This document shows positions 12,801 through 24,800 of a stretch of 64,000 nt of DNA, piece after piece (within the stretch, counting starts at the first letter, position 1; each line of letters begins with the position of its first letter). The stretch is from Chelydra serpentina (taxonomy: Eukaryota; Chordata; Testudines; Chelydridae). Below the pieces are notes generated by a model. The model ran no database searches and was not told where the DNA came from. It saw only the letters and a program-made list of their open reading frames with translations. The translations under genes and the position numbers were made by a program. The stretch is from assembly GCA_037349315.1 (NCBI GenBank), contig JBAIAC010000024.1, forward strand, positions 39,157,501 to 39,221,500. Reading direction: 5' to 3'.

Positions 12801-15800
12801 TTACTTGTCAGAAAGTCTGCATACAAATGGATCTGGTTGCTTACTTGCACAAACACTATTGGCGGCAATTCTTTTCTTCTGTGAAGAAGCTGAAATTTTG
12901 AAGGCCATAATTAGAGTAAATAAATTAACACAAATACACAGAAAACTATACTTTCTTATATTTAGCACAAATGACAGAATAGGCTGTTTTTTTTAAAGTG
13001 TGCGCGCTCAGTTACCATGGCCAATTGCAGTAATGGAACAGACAAATTAGGCATGGAATTATGTGCACACGTTAAAAGATCAGAGCCAGTTGTCTGTTTT
13101 TAGGTATGTTACCAGAGAGCATCATACAGTCTTGATGCTGTACCTCTTTCACCCCTCTGAATTACAGTTAAACCCTAATCGTTCAGCAACACAAAGTGGA
13201 TTTTAACAGTTTATTTATTCCACAGCCTTGGCGATTAGGATCCTTGTGTGACCTGATATTTGCTAACTCAGCAGCTCCAGTCAATGGAATCCCTGCAAAA
13301 ACATCTCCACTGAAAAGGCCCACTCTAGTTCTAATTTTCATTAGAAAAATACCAACAAAAATATCCAAAAGATGTTTTTCTTTACTAAATCAATTTAATA
13401 ATTAAACCCAACATTCTTTAAACATGCACTGTGTTGCCAACTTGCATGATTTTATCATGTCTTTATCATGACTGCTGTTTGTCTTAAAGCCCCAGTTGCA
13501 GAAGTTTTTTGAATACTTGAGAATCTCAGATTTAATTTAAAAAATTTCCTTTCTAGCCCTTATAACTGTGGAGAAAAGAATGAAATTGTGACCTAAGTGC
13601 ACCCAAAATGCTTCAAAATGAGAAGACAAAAGAATTCAAAATTGTATCATTTTTTTAAATCTTAAGCTTTTTTTGTGGGGGCCTGACTCATAATTTTTAA
13701 ATATTTGAGGCTGGAAATACTGCATGCAAATGCATCAACATAATCTTTAGGAATAAGTCCTGTACTCCATGATTGCTCAAAAAAACTGATACGAGAAGGA
13801 TAATAAATCCTGAAAAGGCAAAAGACAAAGGAGGAGGAGGAACACAGTAAAAAGATGAATTGAAATGGAAGTAAATAGCAGGGAAAGAAGGGGTAGAAGT
13901 GAAATATCTTGATCTGCTTCTCTTTTTTCCTTGCCTCCTCTCCTCCTGTACCCAACATATTTCATTCATCTCTTCCACCTTTTATTATGTGTGCTATGTA
14001 TAAGCTGTGGAAGTCAAGCCACTTTCTTTAATAGCTCCCCTCTCCCATGCTTTGTACAGACATTTAAGAGGTCCCCTAAATATCAAACAGGAAAATGGAA
14101 AGGAGCACCCATATTTTAGCTATAAATAAGTTAATAATATTCCTGGTACCCTCTAACTGGTGGAAGTCAAGATAGAAAGGAAAAACAGTCCTAGGTTGTT
14201 TCTCGTGATCACTGTGCCATTCTTTTCCAATGTACTACACTATTCCAAAGTGCATTTAATTGGTGCTCTATGTACATAATATGTGAAGTACTTTGGAATC
14301 GTGCATTAGGGATAAAAAATAGCCTAGTCCTAGATGCATTTCTCAAACTCCCTAAGTACAATGTTTGCTTCTCATATAATCATTCCAGCAGTGTTTCAAA
14401 ATGCTGGGCTCTCTTCCTTGCCCTTCCCTCTTTAGCCAAATCCATTTCTTGATCAGATCAGACTTCAGTTTGTTATTGTACATTTCATTATACTATCTAT
14501 ACAATGTGTCTTTAAAAAGTTTGCACATGATCTATAAAGCATAACTGCCAAGCAAAATATTTTTAGCATAATTAAGACCGATAGTCTGGGATCATTTACC
14601 AGTATTATTCTTGTCAGATTCCCTGCTGCATTTGTTTCTTTGACAACTAGTGCAGAAATTTATATTCCAATCCCCGTATTGTAAGGCTGTTGAGAGAGAA
14701 TACTGTAATGACAACTTAGCATTATCATAATACATGAATACGATGTAGCACTTACATAACACTTTACATTTCCAAACAACATGTAGAAACATTAGCTAAT
14801 TTATATTGACGCTGGCCCTGTAAAACAGGTAACTATCATCATTTCCACTGTACAGATGGGGAAACTGAGGCAGAGATTTAAGAGACTTCAAAGGTTGCTG
14901 CAAGTGTTCAACATTTCTGAAAACCAGGCTCTCGTTGACTTGCTGAAGTTAACACAAGTCAGTGCCAGAGCTGGCATAAGAACTGAGGAATTCCTGTTCA
15001 TTTCTCTAGACCACACTACATGGGGGGCCAACAGCAAATGACAGCTGGCATAGTGGTGGTGCCTGTGACTTTGGCATTTTGAAGACGTTGGTGGAAAACT
15101 GGAAATGTCATCACTCCCACCAAGTGAAAAATGGATAGTTCCACTGTGGTTTGGAAGAACTGAGGTGAGGCTAGACTTTGGGTTTGCTCCTTATGTAGCT
15201 TTGGAACTAAATATTTAGTTCTTCTTCAAGTGCTGGTCCCTATGTGTATTCCACTCACGGGTTTGTGCCATGTAAAGCTTAGCTTGTGGTTTGTAACCTT
15301 TTTTGGCAGCACACTATACTCATGAGTTGAACTGAGGTTTTTATTTCTACATAAGGTGCAGGACTGAATAAATACTTTATAATTCCCAAGTTTAAACCAA
15401 TCTCTGTTTCCCCTATTGCACCTCCAGCTGAGACCTGCAAACAAGTGATATAGGTAAAATATTACACTGCAAACAACATTTCCACACAAACATGTTTTAG
15501 GAGCTATGAAACCACTATACCTTTGCTTTGTTCTTTTAATCCTGCTCTACGTGATTTATAATTTTTAGTCCTATGTTCCAGAAATTCATCACTGTGTGAC
15601 TCATGAAAGGAATCACAGAATGAGATGTCTTCTGAATCACTGCCTAAAAAAAATTGTATCAAAGAGGTCTTACATAAATATTACAGCTCATAAGCTGGGT
15701 GCTGCAGCTCCATATCTAGGTACCCACATGGCTTCCAGCACTCTAGAATCTGAGTGCCTCACAAACATTAATGAATTTCTCCTCACCACATCCCTGTGAT

Positions 15801-18800
15801 GCACAGAAGTATTATCATCTCCATTTTACAGATGGGGAACTGAGGTACAGAGAGATGCAGTGACTTGCACAAAGTCATATAGGAGGCCCGTGTCGATGCT
15901 AGGAACGGAACTCATATCTCACCAGTGTCAGGCCTGTGCCTTTACACAAGACAAGCCTCCTGTCCTAAGGTAGGTTGTCCCACTGAAGTCAGACTCAGTA
16001 ATTTTTTTCCTTAACATTGCTGAAGGTTGTACCTGCCTCTTCAAAACCAGTGGAAACCAAGGGGACCACAAAAGAGAATGGAGGAGAGTGTTGAGTGTCG
16101 CACTCATATAACACCTTGTACTACCTGATCCATATAACAGCACTGGTAATTCAGGTGGGACAAGCCCATATGTTCTGATCTGAAAACAAACCCAGAAACA
16201 GCTCATGCCTTCCAATTCACACATGGAGTACACCCACCTTCACAGTACCATCCTCGACACAGTGCAGTGCAGTGGGAGACTGTGGAGTCAGGGTTGACTG
16301 GAAGAAAGACTGCCTATTGTCATTCCTCTGCCCCCAGAGAAGTTAACTGAACTTCTGAGGGACCTGGAAGCTGCCCTGCCCAATGGGGCAGGGGACATCC
16401 TTGGCAGTGTGAAAATGGGGTCCTAGTAGCCTAGCCAGTAAAGTTTGGTAAAAGTCCATTAAGATCTTCATACTCTGCAGGGCTTGTGAGATAACATCAA
16501 ATTACTAGAAGGACTCAGTAGTAGTTAAATATACAGGTCTGGCCACAGTATGCAATCTCTACTTACAAACGTTAGTACCTGACAAATCTAGCTCCACTGC
16601 TTTTTCCTGAATGAAGACTGAATACCGTCCACATTTTGACTTTTCACTATCAGTTTTTCTGTCCTCTGTCTTTTTATTTCTACATGTTAAAAACAAAAAT
16701 AGTACAAGATCTGAATTAAACGTTACCAATTGTATGAAAGGTTTTTAAGCATTAATACCTATGCTATTAATATTGCCAAATTATTAATTCAGGAAAAATA
16801 GATTTATTCATAATATGAAATATATCCATACTAAATGGTCTAATCTTGGGGAAAAATTGTATTACACCTTGAATTATAGTATGGATCATGGCATTAAGAC
16901 CCTGATTCAGCAGAGCACTTAAACACGTGTTTAAAGTTAAGCATCTGAGTAACCCCCGCCTCTATTCAGCAAAGCACTTAAGAAATCTTAGGTGTGTGTA
17001 TTTATATACATGTGCACACATGAACACAGACAGACACAATGGTTTGAAGGAGACAGTTAATCTAATAACACCCTCCGGACTATTTTTGAAGTTTGTTAAT
17101 GTTTTGTGTTGTTTTGGAGCTTAGGGCGATAGTCAGCACATGCTCACCTATTGACAGAACAGGAACAAAGTTCTTCGTCTGCATTTTTTGACCAGTGTAT
17201 TTTCCATTTGGGATATAGAGCAGCATCATGTGCATTTGAACAGTTTTCGACCCTTCCACAAAAACAACAATCTGAGGGATGTGCTAAATTGCCTAAAATG
17301 ATCGGGGGAGGGGAAGAAAGAATTGGATAATGGGTGAGTTTTACCAGAGTTATGAAATGATACAAATTGTTGAATAAAATGGAATACAATTATTGAAATG
17401 ATACAAATTATTGAATAAAAGCATTTTCCTCTTGCTCCTACCTTGCTCTTGGCGCACATTTAGATTAATAATTTTGTGTTCCAAATTGCACATATTGTAA
17501 GGCTTGGTTTTGGGTGGAGATGTCATTTGCCAAAAGTTTAAACTCCTGAATAAACAAGACAGCATACAGAAGTAGTAATATGATAAAAGTAAGTAAAACA
17601 ACCAAACTTAATGCTAAAGGTCTACACAAATGTATCTTTTTTACTTGTGTTTGTCACTGTTCAGGCAAGTCCCTTTTTTAATCTGGATGTTGGATTTTGT
17701 CTCCAATATTTTTAATATGATTGTAGAACTAATTTATTACTTAACTTTTAGTTACCATGGGTGAAAATTCACTTCTGTGCAGAAGGGCCAACACAAGACC
17801 TATGCTCTACTTAAGCCCTCAAAATAATGTGTAAGTGGAACTTAAGTGATGTAATAGGCCTTGTGCTGGTCCTCTGGATAGGGTTGAATTTCACTGTGTG
17901 AAATGCTGTCATTGAAGTCACAGCGAGTTTTGACATTTTTCAGTGGGGTCAGGATTTCATCCTGTGTGATTTATTGCCTGTGTAAAATGTAAAGACACAA
18001 TAATTGTTCCCAAACAGATCTTCCCATGTTCAAAGACAACCAGCTTTACTTTGAGTTGAGCCTACCACAATGCATTACATTTCAGACACGGTCCAACAGC
18101 AAAACTTGTATCCACGAATGCATACACTCATTTTGGCTGTTTACAAATTTTTTTAATCAGCCAAAATACATAAAGCACTTACCCTTTTGGATTTTCTTGA
18201 TCAGCGTTAAGTTTTTGACTTAATATAAGATGCCTATGGGATTCCAGGCCTCCAGACCCATTGTCTGCCTCAGGTGGAAGGAAGCACTGCTGTACCACAA
18301 ACCAGAACATAAGATTTTTATACATTTATTCACATTATTGTGCATTTCTCAAGAAATACAGTGTGAGTAACACATGTATTTGGATATAATTTTTCTATGG
18401 CTTTGGCAATGCTTTTTCTTGCTTTATCACCCACTCACAATTCTAGGCTATGTAAAATGGACTGCACAGAGTCTGCACATTATCCCCATTCTATAAATAA
18501 GAAAAGTGAGACACAGAGGTGAAATGACTTTGTTAGTGTAGGTTTCAGTGGATCTGGCATGGATTTATGGGTTTTTCCTCACAGCCCTAAACAAACACAA
18601 ATGATACTATTTAAAATCCAATAGTTGCCTATGCAACTTCTTCCAGAACACTTCCCCTCAGAATCAAAGCACATTATGAATGCTTCACAAGTTTTGACAG
18701 CAACATTCCTAAACCTCAATCATCTTACCTGGCATTTGTACAGAAATGTTCTGATATACTGTAGTGCCTCAACAATGACAACGGTTGAGTTGGTTTGTTG

Positions 18801-21800
18801 TGCAAACTTAACATTGGGACAGTAGAATATAATCTAATATAAATTATCCCATTGGATAAAATAAACAAACAAGCTCATCCAAAAAATTTAATTATGCATG
18901 AAAATAGACCTTGTACCGTTACATCTGAAGAGTGCTTATTTGCTAGCAGTCGTCCTTTTTCCAGGGGCTCCATTCCTTTTACATAGGCAGATGCATCTCT
19001 TTCTTGTAATCCCAACTGCCTAAGGGAAAAGCAATTTTTATTATAAAATACTGTTTTTTCAAACATATTTAAAACACTGTTTTTTAGCAAGATTATTATC
19101 ATATGATTCTCCAACAGGGCAGGATTCAACAAAGATATAACTCACAGAAATACTAATACTCTGCTGAGTCACTAAAAAATGGAATAGGTAGTGATTTTGG
19201 ATATTGACATACCTTCAATCTGTTTTTTAAAAAATTACTGAAAGGAATAATTGTGCACTGGCAGGATGGTTGGATTAGGTCCCCCAATATGTCTTTTCCA
19301 TCTTGAATATCTATGGTGACAATCGAGGCCATGCAGTGGCGTGATCTAACACTCAGTCAAATTAATGAGATTCCTTTGACTTCCGTGGACATTTGATCAG
19401 ATATGCTCAATAAATGTCTTCATACTTAGTAAGTAATTATAAATCCATTTTAGTAAATAATTTCAGTACTTATCACAAAGTTCAGCACTTACATTTCAGG
19501 AAAAGGATCACAATTGTCATCCTGTAAAGAAAGCTGACTGTTTTTCTTTGGGATCACATCAATTGCATGACTTCTATTATCTCCCTCGTTCCTTTCATTA
19601 TTATGAAAATTCACTTCAGTAGCAGACCTTTCTGGAGGATCACTAATGCTTGAAACCACAGGGCTCTGTACAAAGTAACCATATTATAGATAGCATAAAA
19701 AGACACTTACAATAGATTGTCATTTACCGTATTCCCTAAAATCTTGCCCCCTGCAACCCAAGATTTCCTGAATATCTATGCAATTCAGGATTCAAAGGAG
19801 GATTCATCAGAATCCATATGGTACTTCAAACAATTAGCACAGTTAGAAAGCATTTAGCAATCTATTGCTTGCTCACATGTAGAACAGTGGGAACCCACCA
19901 ATTTTCATTTTGAAAGCATATGATCCAGGACTAAATGTTACCATTTTCACCAGCTTCCTGTGACACAAAATAATCTGATCCTTTGAGCCAAACTGTGATT
20001 TTTATAGGTTTCAGTGTAGTAGCCGTGTTAGTCTGTGTCAGCAAAACGAAAATAAGAAAGAAAAACTTGTAGCACCTTAGAGACTAACAAATTTATTTCA
20101 GCATAAGCTTTCGTGGGTTAGTACCCACTGAACCAGAAAGTTACCATTTTCTTAGCTTTTCTCTATTAAATGACAGTGATTCACTTGCAAACACTGCTTT
20201 TCAATTTTTGCAAAGATTAGAATATTTTGCTTGTCTGAAAACAAATGTTATTTTTTTCCACTGAGACTGGGAATCTTTCCCCCCAACATAGCTGTAGTCA
20301 CATATTTAGGGTTTGATCAACATGGCTAATGAGATATCTTAAAGTTTAAATTTAGGAATAAAATATTACTTTCTTGAATTAACATTCTGCATTGTAGCAA
20401 GAAATTCACTCTTAGAAACATAAAGGCAAATTCTCTTCTTGGCTATACTTGCGCAACCCTATTGAAATTAATGGGGTTTGCATCAGTGTAACTGAAAGAA
20501 GAGTTTGGTCTGTAGATTATAGAACTTGATGAGTTACCTCATGAAGACGAGAACAGGATGAACACACAGATTCACATGGAGTGAGCAAAGGAGACGTAGG
20601 AGATGTTGTGAATGAAGATGGACATGGACTACATATATTGTCATCAATTTTCTCTTTGACATCTTCAAGCAGCATACCAAGCCTAAATATTTCCCCCTCC
20701 ACCTTTCTAAATCCAAATACAAAACACAGAGTTATATAATCAGCCTTTCAATAAACTTTTGGCTTTTTGTATATCACTGCAGTATCAAAGTTGCAGCACT
20801 GTCCAAAAATAAAACAATACCATTACAAAATTAAATAGATTAAATGAAACCACAGTTAACTGCTTGAATCTATAAAAAGGGAAATAAGGACAACCCGGGG
20901 AATTACAAACCAGTCAGCTTAACTTCAGTACCCAGAAATATAATAGAGCAAATAATTAAACAATTTGCAAACACCTAGAAGATCATAAGGTGATAACTAA
21001 CGGTCGACACAATTTGTTCTTGACAAATCCATGCTAGACCAACTTAATACCTTTCTTTGACAGGGTAATAGGCCTTGTGGATAAGGGGGAAGCGGTAGAT
21101 GTGGTATATCTTGACTTTAGTAAGGCTTTTGATACCATCTCGCATGACCTTCTCATAAACCAGTGGCCCCCAAATTATGGGGCACGCCCCTCAGGGGGGC
21201 AAAGAGGAATGTTTGGGGGGGTACACTCCTCATGGGAAGCAGGGAGGGAATGCAACCCAGCCCCACTCCATCCCCAGCTCTGCTCCTGGCCCCGGCCCTA
21301 GCCCGCTTGCCCCTGCCCATGTCCGACCATCCCCCGCCGGGAGCCATGGCCCCGCTCCTGGCCTGGTTCCCAGGATGTATGTGTGTGCGGACAGGGGTAA
21401 AGGGGGCACGACCCTGAAAAGGTTGCGGACCACTGTCATAAACAAACTAGGGAAATACAACCTAGATAGAGCTACTATAAGGTGGGTGCATAACTGGTTG
21501 GAAAACCATTCCCAGAGTGTAGTTATCAGTGGTTCACAGTCAAGCTGGAAAGGCGTATTGAGTAGGGTCCCACAAGGATCAATTCTGGGTCTGATTCTGT
21601 TCAATATCTTTATCAATGATTTAGATAATGGCATAGAGAGTACACTTTTAAAGTTTGTGGAGGATACCAGGCTGGGAGTGGTTGCAAGTACTTTAGAGGA
21701 TAGGTTTAAAATTCAAAATGATCTGGACAAACTGGAGAAATGGTCTGAAGCAAACAGGATGAAATTCAATAAGGATAAATGCAAAGAACTCCACTTAGGA

Positions 21801-24800
21801 AGGAACAATCAGTTGCATATATACAAAATGGGAAATGACTGCCCAGGAAGGAGTACTGTGGAAAGGGATCTGGGGGGTCATAATGGATCACAAGCTAAAT
21901 ATAAGTCAACAGAGTAACACTGTTGCCAAGTAAAGCAAACATAATTCTGGGATGTATTATAAGGAGTGTTGTAAGCAAGACACAAGAAGTAATTCTTATG
22001 CTCCGTGCTGATTAGGCCTCACCTGGAGTATTGTGTCCAGTTCTGGGTGCCACATTTCAGGAAAGATGTGGACAAATTGGAGAAAGTCCAGAGAAGAGCA
22101 ACAAATATGATTAAAGATCTAGAAAACATGACTCATGAGGGAAGATTGAAAAAATTGGGTTTATTTAGTCTGGAGAAGAGAAGACCAAGAGGGGACATGA
22201 TAACAGTTTTCAAGTACGTAAAAGGTTGTTACAAGGAGAAAGGAGAAAAATTATTCTCCTTAACCTCTGAGGATAGGACAAGAAGCAATGGGCTTAAATT
22301 GAAGCAAGAGCAGTTTAGGTTGGACATGCAGTTGCCTGTGAGCACAGTGTGACCCTGGGAAAAACTGGAGAGCACTTTTGGGTCTGTTGTCTGAAGAGGC
22401 TTTGCTGTAAGCTACAAAACTGCTTCTTTTGTTCTGAGTTCCTTCTGTGTTTGGAGAAGCAGGACTTTGCGCATTCCTTGTAACTAAACAAGACTGCATC
22501 AAAGTTAATACCAGACTCCATCAATTTCTACATCGAACTGGAACATTGCCAGGGCCCCAAAATTTGACTAGCCCCTCAGGTCAAAAATGTGCAACAATAT
22601 TACTTCTGTACCTCGCAGGGATACTGTGAGGATAAATTAATTAATTAATGTCAGGTGCTCGTATACTATGGGAGCATAGACATACAGACATACTATTTAG
22701 CAGGTATCTCTGACCTGTCGGGATCAAACTTGCCAATGCTTATGGATTTGTGATTGTAGTTCTGCAGCTGTAAACCACGATGCTCCTCCTTGGTGGCTAA
22801 ATATTTCCGTTCCAATGTTTCAAGGTATCCTTTTAGTTCCTTTAATACCTTCACCGATAAAAAAAGATTTAAATAATGAATGACTTTACTATTTAATTGG
22901 ACAGAACAATTATTAACACTCTGTGGTCCACAGCAGATGTACAAATAGAGGGTTAAATTGTAGGGTCTTGGTTCAGGTTTTGCTCAAACAAAACTCATAA
23001 TAACTTCAATGTCAATTTCCCTGAGTAAGGGCTGCCTTCATAAATAGGGATTCAGACACATATTGTCAATGTCAAACTTGACCTTGGCCTTTTTTATGCC
23101 TAGAACTTCATTCTGGAATGGAGGAAAGGGTTTAATTTGTTATTAAATATATCTTTCTGAACAACACTGAAAATTTCACCACAATAAATACAGGTCCAAT
23201 GCCATTTAAAGCACATTCCAATTCCCTGCAATACATGTGAAAAAAATAATTTACCAAACAGCGATCTTGCAAAGGGAAGGCCTCCTGTATTACACATTTA
23301 GAAAATTCTTCCACCTTCAATAGAAAATTGGTAAATTTTATTTGGGATTTTAGATTTCATAAAAAGAAACAAGAGCATCAATATTAAATAGGTATTGAAA
23401 CAAATTGCTTTCATATTACTTTAGCTTTCAGTTGCTCTGCCTGCTCCTTTAGCATTTGAGACATCTTTTCTCCTTTTGTTGTATTTTCCATCAAGTTAGG
23501 ATTTAAACAGTGTATTTCTCCTTCTGCACTGGCTGATGGTAATGATGAAATAATTCTCCCAGATTGTAATCCTATATGACATAATGAAAATAAAGAATAA
23601 AGTACCAACTGGAATTTCTGTATACAGCTTTACAGATGATTATTCCATTAATCCAGGGGACTGAACTAAATGACCTCTCGAGGTTCCTTTCAGGCCTATG
23701 ATTCTATGATTATGGAACAGAATAACAAAGTGCATAATTATGTAAAATAAGGAACCTCTGTTATTTGTATAACCACTCTAATTTCAACTACCTGAAAAAG
23801 ATGCTTGGGACAAACCAAGCATAGGCTGGATAGGAACAGTAAGGGGATGAAATATAAACTCTTCAGAAGCTGCACCCATACATCTTGAGTGAATGGGAAG
23901 GTTTGGATTAGGAGAAGATGAATGAGGATATATCTGTTAAAAATATACAAAACAATATTTCAAAATAAAAGAACAGCTTTATATATAAAAATATTCACTT
24001 AGAATGCTAAAAGTAAACTATTTTTAATACTGTATATCCTTACAGAAGTTGGTTAGAAAGAGTTATTTAAACTACACATAAAGTATATGGAATAAGTTAT
24101 TTTTCACTTTTTATTAACATATTGAAAAGTGTCAGAATATCCGTGTTCATTTCCCATAAACACACCAAGTTATAAACATGTATTTTTCTAGTTTGCCTAT
24201 TCTCACTGTATGAGACACTGTATGTGTTTTAGACATCTAAAAGTCTCAAGTTACTTAGCCAAATCTATCTTTAGAGAAGTTCTATAAATAGGAACAATAT
24301 AAAATGTTGTTTAGTAGAATATACACTTCATATGAGACCCTTAGAGAGAAAATATACTGTACTAGATAAATTGTTTAAGAGAGCTTTATCTGATTTTATA
24401 ATATTCTGGTAGATTTACCTTAGGATCAAACCTCAAATGATCAATACGATTCTGAGCATCAGCATGTTTTGTCAGCAACTTGCATTAATCCAGAAATAAT
24501 AAAGAAAAAAAGTATTAATGTGTTGTAATAAGTCTTCCTTATATACTAAGGCCCTAATCCTACAAAGATTTAAGCATGTGCTTAGCTTTACACATGTGAG
24601 TAGTCCCAATGACGGAGTCTAAATATGAAAAGTGGCTGTTAAGTGATTTACAACCAGAATAAAGGAAATCCTAAAATATTGGAACAAATCATTTAAAGGG
24701 AATCAGTCAGGTAGCAGAGGTGATCCTCAAAGACGTTATAAATCTTAAAGATCCACTGGCAAAATCACTATTGATGTAAATGGGATTTGGGTCAAACACA

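Larger units (their letters stand above)
12890..15520 (-). other. AKNAD1: AKNAD1 intron 14
   Basis: AT-rich intron with a MIR-like SINE relic at about 14730-14965 and a short DIRS end fragment at 15217-15260. A microexon-like segment at 14600-14646 breaks the reading phase and was not accepted. Confidence 0.6.
20883..22329 (+). mobile_element. CR1 LINE, truncated, plus strand, split by a hAT element
   Basis: Plus-strand CR1 inside AKNAD1 intron 6. It starts near GGGGAATTACAAACCAGTCA and covers the RT region and the C-terminal thumb. It ends near AGTTTAGGTTGGACATGCAG without the usual 3' tail. It is interrupted at 21161-21435. The catalytic box reads FVEDTRLG instead of F-A/V-DDT, so the RT could not work. 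Confidence 0.88.

Noticed and set aside
14600..14646. Microexon-like segment on the minus strand (acceptor GCACTAG, donor CTG|GTAAAT, CQRNKCSRESDK)
   Set aside because: It does not fit the reading phase between AKNAD1 exons 14 and 15, which join perfectly without it.
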